A DNA stretch of 64,000 nucleotides. Source: Boesenbergia rotunda (lineage: Eukaryota > Streptophyta > Magnoliopsida > Zingiberales > Zingiberaceae). Position numbers and translations under genes: made by a program. The notes under the pieces are model-generated. The model was not told where the DNA came from. It did no database searches and saw only the letters and a program-made list of their open reading frames with translations. Position 1 is the stretch's first letter. Every line of letters begins with the position of its first letter. Shown here in pieces: positions 45,231 through 56,769 of the stretch. The stretch covers positions 1 to 64,000 of the forward strand of contig JAGFNQ010000188.1 in assembly GCA_024364735.1 (NCBI GenBank), given 5' to 3'.

Positions 45231-47147
45231 TTAAGACCTAAACGTTTAGTCCAACCCAACCAACCTTACAAATTGATTCAATTTCATCTTTAATTTATTA
45301 AACCAAATTCAAAATCATTATTTTTTTCAACATAATTTTTCTTCAAAATTCAACTCAATTTTTTTTAATTCAACTTTTTCAAAATTAATACTTAACAAAA
45401 TTCAAATTTAACTTTTTACTGTCAAAAATCAAATTTAACCTTTCAAACTATGATTTAATTTTTCAAATCATTATACATAAACTTAATCATTAAATACTCT
45501 AGGTTTCTTGTTGCTCACTTACCTGAAAACTATTTAATGTTTGTAAACATTTCTTTTAGACAATCAATTTATTCTTGAAAACTAAGTGTTGCAAAAGTCA
45601 CCTTGGGTATTACTTAGGATGTTTTTTACTAAGAAAAATGTCTGCAGTCCGGACCTTGATATTTATAGATTTTTTTTGAACTTAAGTGTTTTTTTTTGAA
45701 AAAAAAACCTTCTGTTTTCTTTTGGAAATTATTTTAAATATAGAATTTCTTCTTTCCAGTTCTTTATATTAACTTTTTCAAAAGGAAAGAGAAAGAGAAG
45801 AATTTGTTTTTAAAATCATTAAAACAAAATAGTTTTCAAAAGTTGTTTTAAACTCAGTTTTTTTATTTTTTTGAATCAAACCCCAAGACTCAGAAGAGGA
45901 CTAACATGTGGTCAACAAGCCTCCTAGGACTATGTCAGGTTTAGGGGGAGGTCAAATTAAAACGAGTATTGGAAGTTTCAAAAGTACTTTTATTTTTCAA
46001 AAAAGTTAATAATATTTTTCAAAAGTACTTGTATTTTTCAAAAAGCTAATAATATTTGTCAAGTACTGAGAATTTCTTAAAATATTTTCTGAGAAAGAAT
46101 ACTTAGTTTTTTTCGGGTGCTTATTACTTAAGTGTAAATATCTTCAAAGATACTGCTCTTAAGAAAATTCTTTCAAAAGTCTTTTTACTTAAGAAATTTT
46201 TATTTTTTTTAACTTGAGGATTAAGTGGCGGAAAGTTCTGAACATAGACATATTGACCCATGCTTAAACTTAAAATCATACTTGGAATACAAAATAAGTG
46301 GTTAAATGTTCTGAACCTAAATTTATTGAGTAAATATTTTAAGATTTTTTTGCTTGGACTCAATAGAAATGTCAAACTGTTCTTTGGCATTAATTCTGGC
46401 TTAAATTAGTAATTTTGAAATGTAAACATCTTTCAAAATTGTCTTATGATTTTGTAAAACTAATAGGCTCTGATACACATTTTCTTTCAAAATATATTTT
46501 TCAAAAGTTCTTTATTGATATGTGGCCAAGGGGGAGAGTAGAAAAAGTGAAATTAAAAATTAACTTCTTTCTTAAACTTTTTCCCCTTCTTCAAAGAAAG
46601 TTAATCTTAGAAGCTCTCAAAAATAATTTTCACTTTAACCTAAGGCTTTTCTAAGCTTAGAATCTCCTTTGTGATACTCAGAAATTTTGTTACAAAATAC
46701 TATTTCAAGCTGAACTTATGATTTTTTTTTTATACTTAGAACTCTTTTCAAAAATTCAGAAAAAAAATCTTTCGAAAGGTAAAATTGCATATTTTTTGGA
46801 AGCCTCAAGGGGAAAATTTCAAATCATGGGGGAGCCTTGTGCAATGTTTCAATTTTGCAAGTTTTTCACATTAACGGGGAGCTTCATGCATTTTCAAAAC
46901 ATCCAGTCAAAGTAGTTTTTCAAAAGTTTTGTAACATGTTTTTCTTTGAAAATTATTTTTTGGAAAATTATGAAATCCATTACTTAAAGTTTTTTCTTGA
47001 AAACTATTTTTTTTTGAGAAATTGTGAAATCCACTACTTAAAGTCATTTTGGAAAAACTCAAAAATCCCTCTTAGATATTTTGTTCACCCATGAATAGTT
47101 TTTGATATATGTCAAAGGGGAGGAAAGGTCAAAGTTAAGTGTTTAAG

Positions 47148-47333
47148 TGTGTTAGTGTGTTATAACACAATAATTCAGGGTTGCAGGGGAAGTATGAGAA
47201 ATAAAAAATTTTTACGGTTGAAAATTACATTGGGTTTGAGTGTGTTAGTGTGTTATAACACAATAATTCAGGGTTGCAGGGGAAGTATGAGAAATAAAAA
47301 ATTTTTACGATTCAAAATTACATTGGGTTCAAA
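47148..47333. repeat. 93 bp tandem duplication with a 12 bp palindrome
   Basis: Two near-identical units (47148-47240, 47241-47333). Each holds the palindrome GTGTTATAACAC and a GCAGGGGAAG purine tract. Confidence 0.85.
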
Positions 47334-47471
47334 CTTTACTCTGCTCATAACTGTAAACATTACTCTGCTCAAAACTGCCAAAATTCATTGGTTTTTTACC
47401 TTCTTTTCTTAAATGTTATAATTTTTACTTAACTTTGAATTGTGTTGCCATAAATCAAAAAGGGGGAGATT

Positions 47472-47976
47472 GTTGATGCCGGAAGCACCATATCGAATCT
47501 TGTTTTGATATGGCAAAGGGATCAAAGTTAAGTATTATTGGTGATCTAACAATGCTAATTAAGTATGCATGAAAAGTCCTAGGTACACTAGGCACTAAGT
47601 CCTGGTGAGTAAAGTTGGGCACTAAGTCCTGGCCGAGGGCTGGGCACCAAAGACCTGGTGAGTAAAGCTGGGCACTAAGTTCTGGCCGAGAGCTGGGCAC
47701 TGAAGACCTGGTGAGTAAAGCTGGGCACTAAGACCTGGTGAGTGAAGTTGTGCACTAAGAGCTGATCTGGGGGGATTGGTTAAAAGTCCAACCGGAAGAG
47801 CCGGTTGGCAAACAGGTAAAATCTCTTGAGATGAGTAGGTGAGGATGTGTTCCCGGTGGAGGGAACATTAGGCGTCAGTTCGACCTAGGGATCCATTTGG
47901 GTTGCCCAAAGTCAGAACCAAGACAGCTCAGGCTGAAAATCATGGTTTAATCTATATCATTTATATGCTTTGGATA
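47472..47976 (+). repeat. 3' LTR of element E, first part
   Basis: It starts TGTTGATGCC after the polypurine tract. About 30 bp repeats with GGGCACTAAGTCCTGG cores lie at 47576-47770. It matches the 5' LTR from GTTCGACCTAGGG to TTATATGCTT and then passes into the Gypsy LTR at TTGGAT. Confidence 0.85.
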
Positions 47977-48649
47977 GTAGAAGTGAGAGTAGTTTGAAAT
48001 ATTGATACTTTGTTAGAGAAATAGATGCATGTGCCAAGATAGTATTAATTTCCCTTTGAATCAAGTTTTATTGCTTAAGTATGTTTAGAAAAGTTGTTTT
48101 CTCATTTGATAATGCCTTAGGGATGTTTCAGAATTTTGTGTGATGAGTTTCAATGGTTAGAAGTTAAGTTTGGTACAAACTCTAGCTTAAAATCTATGTA
48201 GATTTTTCATAACTTGCTAAATTCCGCAAAAGTCCTAATTTCAAGTTTATGGATTCGTTTTGATTGGCTAAATTGTTTAGAAAACTGGTATAGAGTATAG
48301 AAATGGTGTCATGATTTTATATGGCTCGAAAGTATAGGTTTGGTGGAGTTTTGAAACAAGGCTTCGAATCTGAAAAACAGGTTTCAGACTTATCAGTCGA
48401 CTGGTACAGTATCAGTCGACTGATACCCGTAAGTTGAGTTGGGCGAGGCAAGTTTCAATAAGTATTTTCTTACGAGTTTTGAGAAAGAAAGTGTGACATG
48501 GTATTATGCATGACAATTTGAGTTAGAATATCATTCTTAGATAGATTAAAAAGAAAAAAAAAGATTTCCGCATTTTTAGTCGTGCATTAGGGTCGAGAAG
48601 TAGACAAAAGTAACGATCCGTCTAAGGCAGGAGAAGGCGGGTCGCTACA
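47971..48649 (+). repeat. 5' LTR remnant of Gypsy element F
   Basis: It equals 54793-55475 of the 3' LTR with about five differences by eye. The first roughly 1590 bp of the LTR are missing. It contains two CAGTCGACTG sites at 48392-48422. Confidence 0.9.
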
Positions 48650-48651
48650 GG

Positions 48652-48665
48652 TGGTATCAGAGCAG
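48652..48665 (+). promoter_or_regulatory. Primer binding site of element F
   Basis: TGGTATCAGAGCAG, 2 nt after the LTR end. Confidence 0.9.
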
Positions 48666-49090
48666 TTCCCATTCTCCAGCATCACACACACATCAGCATC
48701 AACCTTGCCGTCTTCAAGTAAGAAAGTTTTAAGTTTCAGTTTTTCTATTGCTCCTTTATTTAATTGCAGTATAGAGAAATGCTTAGGTACTACTCATATG
48801 TGCATAGAACAAGGAAGCATGTTTAATACCTTAGTATCACGGAATCATGTTTAATCCCTAGAATGGATATTAGAGAAATGCTTAAGTACTTACTTGATTT
48901 TCCCAAAAGTAAGTTTTGGGATTATGGCACGCAAGGTGCTTGATAAAAGTTTTGAGTAAGACCAAGGTCTTACTAAGCCCTAGAACGAATTCTAGGACTA
49001 AGAAATGAGATAAGAATCAAGACCAAGGTCTTGTTATATCCTAAAGCAAGTTTGGGAACATTACCATTAAGTGTTAAGTTATACATTTGA
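48666..49090 (+). other. Leader of element F
   Basis: About 420 bp between the primer site and gag. No gene is visible. It contains repeated ACCAAGGTCTT words. Confidence 0.5.
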
Positions 49091-49903
49091 GGACGTCCTA
49101 GAAAGGCCCAAAACGAGGAGCAAGCTCCTAGAGGGCAAGAGGCAACAGAGTCAGTACCCCCACCAAATCTCTTAGACGTGGTGGCTCAGTTACAGAGACA
49201 GTTAGCAGAACAACAGCAAGTTATTGCCACTAGGATGGCTAACCAGTAGGTCGTTATTATTACCTCGCCGGTGGCGAATGTAGTGGCACCAGTTGTGATC
49301 AAAGACCCATCGATTACATCTGTAGTCCGGCAAGGGGGGGTAAGGCAAGAAGCGTACCTCATTCAGTAGAAGAAACTGAAGCCAGGGAACTTCCCAGGCA
49401 CAAGCAAACCATGGGATGCTTAAGCATGGTTCAAAACGTTGGAAAGAATAGTAGGGCTACTGGACTGGCATGAGGTAGAGAAGATAAAGTGTGCATCTTT
49501 CTGCCTTACGGGAGATGCTAGAATATAGTGGAAGAGAGTCAAGGCTAAGAGAAATGTCAGCCAGATGACATGGGCCGACTTCGAGACTGAGTTCTTCGAA
49601 GAATACTTTCACATGCAAGTAACCAACAAGCATTATGATGAATTCACGGAGTTCAGACAAGGAGAACTATCCGTGGATGAAGCAGTGAAGATGTTTAAGC
49701 GGTTAGCTCATCTGTGCCCAGAGCTAGTTAGCACAGAAAAAGAGATAGTTAGGCTAATGCTCAAGATGTTAAGGCCTGAGATAGCGTTAAAGGGGGCTAG
49801 CGGTGTTAAGAGGCTGCAAACCTCCGAAGAACTAATAAGTAGTGCTTTGATCACTGAGCACTACTTAAACAGTATAAAGGCCACCAGGAAGGTTGAACGA
49901 TGA
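49091..49903 (+). pseudogene. gag: Gypsy gag remnant (element F)
   Basis: The expected start codon region reads TTG. A frame with LLDVVAQLQRQLAEQQQ, KPGNFPGTSKPWDA, LERIVGLLDWHEVEKIKCASFCLTGDA and MTWADFETEFFEEYF is recognisably the retrotransposon gag domain. TAG codons stand where tryptophan or glutamine is expected (near 49248, 49368, 49420, 49527). The C-terminal third with its CCHC knuckle is missing: the sequence passes at about 49900 into the protease C-terminus. Confidence 0.8.
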
Positions 49904-52900
49904 AGTTCTTAACAACCTTACCGTCAGGGGAAGTAATGGCCTCTACTGAGAGGCTAAGGGCAGTATCAATCTAGATTTCCAACCGAGAGCTCTACAGTGA
50001 CTTGGTAGTCCTTGAAATGAAGGATTACGATGTCATTTTAGGAATGGACTTCTTGAGCAAGTATAATGCTTCTATAGACTGTCGCAAGAGAAAAGTCAAG
50101 TTCACACCGGAAGCAGAACCTTCATTTGAGTTTATTGGAGACCCAAGGAGAAAGATAAATAGGTTCCTATCTACCTTACAAGCTCAGAGAATGTTAGAGA
50201 AGGGGTGCTCTGGTTTTCTAGCTCATATAGTGGATGCAAGTCAAGGAGAAGGATTGAAGAGAGAAGAAGTGAGGGTAGTCTGTGACTATCCTGAGGTGTT
50301 TCCTGAAGAGTTACCAGGACTCCTTCCCAATCGGGAAATTGAGTTTGAAATTGAGTTGGCCCCAGGAACCAACCCAATTTCGAAGGCACCTTATCGCATG
50401 GCACCAGCAGAACTGAAAGAATTACAAGAACAATTACAAGAGCTACTAGACAAGGGCTTCATCCGCCCGAGTCATTCACCCTGGGGAGCTCCTGTACTGT
50501 TAGTCAAGAAGAAAGATGGATCTATGCGAATGTGCATAGATTATCGAGCTTTGAATAAGGTAACCATCAAGAACAGATATCCTTTGCCAAGGATAGATGA
50601 TTTATTTGATCAGCTGAAGGGAGCCACAGTGTTCTCCAAGATAGATCTGCGATCAGGTTACCATCAGCTCAGAGTGAAGGAGAGTGATGTGCCAAGGACT
50701 GCTTTCAGTACAAGATATGGGCACTATGAGTTGTGGTCATGCCCTTTGGAGTGACAAACGCCCCTGCGACGTTTATGGATCAAATGAATAGAGTGTTCAA
50801 GGATTTTCTGGACAAGTTCGTCATTGCCTTCATTGATGATATCCTAGTGTATTCAAAGACTCGGAAAGAACATGAAGAACACCTGAAGATAGTGTTGCAA
50901 ACCTTACACCAGAAGGAGTTGTACGCCAAATTCTCAAAGTGTGAGTTTTGGCTTGATCAGGTGGCCTTCCTAGGCACATTATTTCCAAGGAAGGTATTAT
51001 GCTAGACCCAGCCAGGATTGAAGCAGTTAGTAACTGGAGTCAACCAAAAAAATGCCAGTGAGATCAGAAGCTTCTTAGGCCTGGCAGGATATTACAGAAA
51101 ATTCGTGGAGGACTTTTCCAGAATAGCCTCTCCACTCACAGCCCTGACCAGGAGGAATCAGAAGTTTGAGTGGTCAGATATATGCGAGCACAGCTTCCTA
51201 GAACTGAAGAAAAGATTAACTAGTGCTCCCATCCTGACTGTTCCAGAGGGTGACAAGGCCTTTGACATCACAGTGATGCATCCAAGATGGGCCTTGGAGC
51301 TATCCTCATGCAAGACGGTAAAGTAATAGTATATGCCTCCAGACAGCTCAAGGACTATGAGAAGAATTACCCTACACCCGACCTTGAGCTAGCAGCTGTG
51401 GTTTTTGCACTGAAGCTTTGGAGACACTACCTGTATGGAGTGCAGTGCAGAATCTTCACAGACCATCAGAGTTTGAAGTACTTCTTCACTCAGAAGGATC
51501 TGAATATGAGGCAGCGCAGGTGGCTAGAGTTGGTCAAAGATTATGACTGTGAAATCCTCTACCACCCAGGTAAAGCTAATAAAGTGGCAGATGCACTGAG
51601 CAGAAAATCCTGTGCAGCACTGATGTCCCTATCATCACTGTCTCTACCACTTCAGAAAGAAATAAAGGATTTTGGAGTCGAGGTAATAATTGGGCAACTT
51701 TCTGCATTGACTCTAGAGTCAACCCTGCTTGTGGATATACAAAGAAAGCAAAGTCAAGACCCAGAGATCCAAAAGATCAAGCAGGAGATCCAAGAGGCAG
51801 AAAATTCAGAGTTTCGAGTATCAGATAGTGGCATCCTCTACCTTGGAGACCGCCTTTGCGTCCCCAATGATGAGGAACTAAGGAAGAATATTTTAGAAGA
51901 AGCCCACAGTACCCCGTACTCTATGCATCCTGGTTCTACCAAGATGTACCAAGATGTAAAGCAAAGATTCTGGTGGTCTGGACTCAAGCGAGACGTGGCC
52001 AGATATATCAGTACCTGCTTGACCTGCCAGAGAGTCAAAGCAGAACACCAGAGACCAGGAGGAGTTCTACAGCCACTTCCCATTCCCGAGTGGAAATGGG
52101 AAGAAATATCCATGGACTTTATCACAGGTCTTCCAAGAACCACCCATGGACACGATGCAATTTGGGTGATAGTGGATAGATTGACCAAGTCTGCCCACTT
52201 CCTAGCCATCAAGTTATCGCATTCGGTAGAGCAGTTAGCACAGCTGTACGTGAAAGAAGTAATCAGGCTTCACGGAGTTCCGAAGTCGATCGTTTCTGAC
52301 AGAGATGGGCGGTTCATCTCCCATTTTTGGAGGTGTGTTCAGGACGCCCTAGGCACCAGACTTCAGTTCAGCACAGCTTTCCATCCCCAGACAGATGGAC
52401 AAACAGAGAGAGTAAATCAGATTTTAGAAGACATGCTCAGGGCTTGTGCATTGGACTTTAAAGGTAGTTGGTGCAAATTTCTGTGCTTAGCTGAGTTTGC
52501 CTACAACAATAGCTATCAGGCCACCATCAGGATGGCACCTTATGAGGCATTGTATGGCAGGAAATGCAGATCACCCATATGTTGGCAAGAAGCTGGTGAG
52601 AAGAAAGAGATGGAGTCAGGACTAGACAGCCAGACTGAACTTATAGATGAGACCACTCAGGCTATCCAGACGATCCGCCAGAGGATTGAGACTGCCCAGA
52701 GTAGACAGAAAAGTTATGCTGACACACGCCGTAGACCACTTGAATTCCAAGTTGGAGATTCAGTATTTCTCAAGGTCGCTCCTATGAAGGGAGTGATGAG
52801 ATTTGGCAAGAAGGGCAAGCTAAGTCCTCGCTACATAGGACCCTACAAGATCATAAAGAGGGTTGGTAAGGTAGCATATGAGCTGGACCTACCAGAGGAT

Positions 52901-53167
52901 ATGTCAGCTATCCACAGTACCTTTCATGTCTCTATGCTAAAGAAGTGTATTCACGACCCTAGCCAAGTGATTCAGCCTCAGTCAGTACAGATCCAAGAAG
53001 ATCTTAGTTATGAGAGCAGACCGACACAGATAGTGGACAAAGCAGTTAAAAGATTAAGAAACAAAGAAGTGCCACTAGTGAAGGTCATCTGGCAGAATCA
53101 AAAGCATGAAGAGGCTACTTGGGAACGTGAGGACAGCATGAGAGAGAGATATCCAGAATTATTCTAA
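49900..53167 (+). pseudogene. pol: Gypsy pol of element F: RT, RNase H, integrase, chromodomain
   Basis: It begins in the protease C-terminal part (VILGMDFLSKYNASIDC); the catalytic D-T/S-G is lost. Reverse transcriptase motifs: PYRMAPAEL, SKIDLRSGYHQ, FGVTNAPATF, and the catalytic FIDDILVYS near 50833. RNase H: LGAILMQ, YASRQLK, FTDHQSLKY, VADALSRK. Integrase: H-H-C-C finger (CLTCQRVKAEH), D-D-E at MDFITGLP, SDRDGRF and TDGQTERVNQILE. The C-terminus has the Tekay-type chromodomain (IVDKAVKRLRNKEVPLVKVIW). TAG at 49972 and frame changes near 50735, 50980, 51045 (A run) and 51280 disrupt it. The RNase H to integrase stretch (51287-53167) is open for 626 codons. Confidence 0.93.
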
Positions 53168-53189
53168 GTTCGAGGACGAACTTTTCATA

Positions 53190-53202
53190 AGGTATGGGGG
53201 AT
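53190..53202 (+). promoter_or_regulatory. Polypurine tract of element F
   Basis: AGGTATGGGGGAT directly before the LTR start TGTAACGCCC. Confidence 0.8.
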
Positions 53203-53357
53203 TGTAACGCCCCAAAATTCCCATTTTTAGTTCTTAAAGTCCTTAGAATTATTTAAAAATGGTTTAGAAATATTCTAGATATTTTTAGGGATTTTTAGAA
53301 TATTTTTATGGAATTTTCCGAGTCCGTTTAGTATAAAAAAAAAGAAAAACGTTTAAG

Positions 53358-53428
53358 GGCAGCCGGGAGTTCGAACCCGCGACCACCAGGAGACCAGGAG
53401 CGCGCGCGACCAGCTGGGCTAGGGTATC
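53358..53428 (-). other. tRNA-like segment in Gypsy LTR
   Basis: On the minus strand TAGCCCAGCTGG (A-box-like, 53421-53410) is followed about 33 nt later by GGGTTCGAACTCC (B-box-like). The T-stem pairing is poor, so it is not a functional tRNA gene. Confidence 0.45.
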
Positions 53429-53490
53429 AAGCACAGCAAAGGATGGAGAGAAATTTATTTAAGGTGTAGTTAGGTTAATCCGCCCCATAA

Positions 53491-53500
53491 GTATAAATAG
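53491..53500 (+). promoter_or_regulatory. TATA box of LTR F
   Basis: TATAAATAGG, followed about 30 nt later by a TC-rich stretch that could hold the RNA start. Confidence 0.6.
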
Positions 53501-55475
53501 GTAATTAAAGAGAGAAGTTTTATTTCTCTCCTCTCCAAACCCTCACGCCGACCTCTCCTCTCTTGGGCGAAACAACACCAAGCTCTAGGGGGCCGGCCAA
53601 GGCTCTCCTCCAAGAGATCTTCCAATATTCGGAATCCCCGCGACGAGAGGAACGCGTAGGCGCGAAGAATTCTCCGAGATCTCAAGTTTCTCTCGAACCT
53701 CCGACGCCGTTCTTGGTTGTAAGTCCAAGATATCAATGTAAGTACTGCTCACCTGCAGTAAGAGGCGGTTTTTCCGCAAGAATTTCCCTTAAAGTTTTTA
53801 AAAGAGATATTCTTTTTGTTTAAGTTTTTGCATGTGATCTTAGTTCATTATATGCTTGTATAAGTTTGATAAAGCACCCTATGTGAGATTAGGGGCTAAG
53901 AAAGTTATGAGAAAAGAAAAGAGAAGATAAAGATAAGAAAAGAAAAGGCCAAGGCCTTAAGAAATCCCCAAAAGTCAAGACTTAGGGATTTTAGCACGCA
54001 AGGTGCTCGAGAAAATGCCAAGGCATTTACAGATAAGAAAGAAAAGAAAGAAAAGCTATTTTATTTTCTAAGGCCAGTACCCCGGCGTCCAAGGGCGTCG
54101 TTAAAGAAATCCAGGTGTCCAATTCCAAGGTCTTGGCCCTGGTAGACCAAGGTCTGCTCTATTAGGATTGGTGGCTCGCTACCCCAACCTTTTAGGGAAC
54201 GCGCATGAGATGGTACTTACGTCTTCAGTGGATCCAAGTGATTATTATTTTCAAGTATATGCTTTAGCAAAGTTTCTAAAGTTTAAAGAGTTTTCAAAAA
54301 GTTAAGAATAGCTAAAGTTTCAAGTTGAGCCAAGAAAAGTAAATTGAGATTTATTAATGCTTGAGTATGCATGTTTTGAGTTATACATGTTCTTAGTTTT
54401 CTTTCAAGCATATCAGTATCTCATATGATTTTCATATTGTTCAAGAAGCATGTTTGCACATTTCGAGATTTTGTGAGCTAGATAGTACTTACTAAGCTTT
54501 TTGCTTACTAGTTGCATTTCCTCTTACTGCAGATAAAGGTAAAGGCAAGCAATTCTGAAGGAAGGCGACGAGGCGGTGCTGAGTAAAGTGTGTGTGGTGG
54601 CTGATTTTGGAGAGATCCTTGAGACGAGACAATTTAGTTATTTGAATTACAATGTTTTAGTTTATTCAAATTTCAAGTTCTTGCTTTATGGAGTTTAGCG
54701 AACATTTAAGCTTTGGATAGTTTTACATGCTCAATTTCTTAGAGTAAAGATTCTATGTCATTTCATTTAGCATACATATCCTTATGATTGCATTGGATGA
54801 GTAGAAGTGAGAGTAGTTTGAAATATTGATACTTTGTTAGAGAAATAGATGCATGTGCCAAGATAGTATTAATTTCCCTTTGAATCAAGTTTTATTGCTT
54901 AAGTATGTTTAGAAAAGTTGCTTTCTCATTTGATAATGCCTTAGGGATGTTTCAGAATTTTGTGTGATGAGTTTCAATGGTTAGAAGTTAAGTTTGGTAC
55001 AAACTCTAGCTTAAAATCTATGTAGATTTTTCATAACTTGCTAAATTCCGCAAAAGTCCTAATTTCAAGTTTATGGATTCCTTTTGATTGGCTAAATTGT
55101 TTAGAAAACTGGTATAGAGTATAGAAATGGTGTCATGATTTTATATGGCTCGAAAGTATAGGTTTGGTGGAGTTTTGAAACAAGGCTTCGAATCTGAAAA
55201 ACAGGTTTCAGACTTATCAGTCGACTGGTACAGTATCAGTCGACTGATACCCGTAAGTTGAGTTGGGCGAGGCAAGTTTCAATAAGTATTTTCTTACGAG
55301 TTTTGAGAAAGAAAGTGTGACATGGTATTATGCATGACTATTTGAGTTAGAATATCATTCTTAGATAGATTAAAAAGAAACAAAAAAAGATTTCCGCATT
55401 TTTAGTCGTGCATTAGGGTCGAGAAGTAGACAAAAGTAACGATCCGTCTAAGGCAGGAGAAGGCGGGTCGCTACA

Positions 55476-55630
55476 GTAGGAGCCGACTGCGACTCCGAAC
55501 CATGTAAAAACAAAAGTATTAGCGATTGTTTTTCTTTTCCGCTGTGCAATTACTCTACACTTTCCGAAAAAGTTTTGACGATCGATATTCACCCCCCCCC
55601 CCCCGTCTATCGATTCAATCCGATCCCACA
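55476..55630 (+). repeat. 3' LTR of element E, second part
   Basis: It matches the last 150 bp of the 5' LTR (GTAGGAGCCGACTGCGACTC to GATCCCACA), with the poly-C tract enlarged to about 14 C. Confidence 0.9.
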
Positions 55631-55983
55631 TGATCTTTTTGCACTGGGATGTTACGGTTCTAGGGGGTACCAAAGTGTCGTTAGTGCAAAAACTTTCCTG
55701 CTCTTCCTCTCATTCTCAATTCCATTTTGTAAGAGGAAGAGGACAACCATGTAAAGGTTTTCTCCACCTTGAAGGAGGCTTTTTATAGTGGAGAGTGTGC
55801 TTGCGCGTGGATCCTTGGATTAGTCACCTCTCGGAGGTAGATACCAAGTAAACTCTCGGTGTTAGCATTGGTTTTCATATTTTTCATTATATTATTTGTC
55901 TTGTGCTAACCTTCTTGTAGAGAAAGTTCAAGAAAAGTGCTATTCACCCCCCCCCCCTTTCTAGCAAGCACCATGATCTAACA
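55631..55983 (+). repeat. 3' part of a family B LTR (copy B2)
   Basis: It matches the downstream third of LTRs A and B: GTAAAGGTTTTCTCCACCTT, GGATCCTTGGATTAGTCACC, GATACCAAGTAAAC, a C11 tract and the end GATCTAACA. Element E interrupts its left side. Confidence 0.85.
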
Positions 55984-55984
55984 T

Positions 55985-56656
55985 GAAATTCCTCATAAAT
56001 TGGTGTTAGATAATGACAGACAATTTTCAGGTTGCAAGCTCAGAGAATGGTATGAAGGGTTGGGTATTTGTTAGGTCTTCACTTCAGTCGCCTACCCATA
56101 AAGAAATGGTCAGGTCGAAGTGGTCAACTGGGAAATAATCAGAGTGCTTAAGATAAAGCTGGAATATGTCAGGGGGAATTGGGTCGAAGAACTCCCAAGT
56201 GTCCTATGGTCTTATCTCACAACTCCCAAAGAGGGGACCAGGTAGAGTCCTTTTCATATGGTCTATGGCGGGGAGGCCATGATCCCTGTTGGGATAGGTG
56301 ATGAATCAACTCAGTGACAACTTTATAACAAGGAGGATAACGACCAGGAGTGACTGCTTGACTTAGTTTAGTGATAGAGGTGCACGACAAAGCAGCTACC
56401 CGTCTAGCTGCATACCGCCAGCGTATACGACAAGTCTACAACCATCGAGTAATCCCCCCCAACTTTCCAGGTTGGGGACCGAGTATGAAAAAGGATCAAG
56501 CCTGTCGGCGACGTTGGAAAACTCGAACCACAATAGAGTGGTCCTTACACAATTGTCGAAAAACTCACGGGTGACAGTTATTATTTACAAGATGCTAATG
56601 CCAAAAGGATAGATAGACCGTGGAATGCAAATCGCTTCCAACCCTACCATCCCCAG
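55985..56656 (+). pseudogene. pol: Tat-type Gypsy integrase remnant (element J)
   Basis: It starts inside the integrase core (EIPHKLVLDNDRQFSG, containing the second catalytic aspartate). The glutamate motif (RNGQVEVVNWE), WVEELPSVLWSY, PFHMVYGGEAMIPV, AATRLAAYRQRIRQVYNHRV and a C-terminal RPWNANRFQPYHPQ-like end follow. Stop codons at the positions after GIC and AYP, and frame changes near 56300 and 56470, make it non-functional. The upstream gag, protease and polymerase are absent. The YGGEA and YRQRMRQ-like signatures are those of the Tat lineage. Confidence 0.85.
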
Positions 56657-56769
56657 TAAGCTTGGTCGTTAAATACTTTTGCTTGTACATGTATTTATAT
56701 TCTCTTGCAACTTGGCCAATCGAATGAACAAGAATAATGTTGGTCGGAAACCCAATGGAAGCATGATTC

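Larger units (their letters stand above)
44737..47471. other. Non-coding internal region of element E
   Basis: About 2.7 kb without pol. Near its start are the conserved block (44989-45074) and stem-loop (45173-45230) shared with element C. The rest is AT-rich with many T and A runs. Purine tracts of the AGGGGGAG type lie near 45950, 46528 and 47115, and the last one (47460-47470) abuts the 3' LTR. Confidence 0.7.
47971..55475 (+). mobile_element. Element F: chromodomain Gypsy (Tekay/Del-like), inactive
   Basis: Order: truncated 5' LTR, primer site, gag, protease remnant, reverse transcriptase, RNase H, integrase with chromodomain, polypurine tract, and a complete 2273 bp 3' LTR. It sits in the 3' LTR of E, which resumes at 55476. 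A deletion at the left boundary removed most of its 5' LTR together with part of the E LTR, so the target duplication cannot be confirmed (GTAGG follows at 55476-55480). Chromoviruses of this type favour heterochromatin. Confidence 0.9.
53203..55475 (+). repeat. 3' LTR of element F (complete)
   Basis: 2273 bp from TGTAACGCCCC to GTCGCTACA. It contains a tRNA-like segment on the minus strand (53358-53428), TATAAATAGG at 53491, and two CAGTCGACTG sites at 55216-55250. No gene. Confidence 0.9.

Noticed and set aside
43681..47471. A hidden pol gene in element E
   Set aside because: No RT, integrase or RNase H motif in any frame; only gag is recognisable.
53358..53428. Functional tRNA gene
   Set aside because: T-stem and acceptor pairing do not work; only A-box and B-box resemblance remains.
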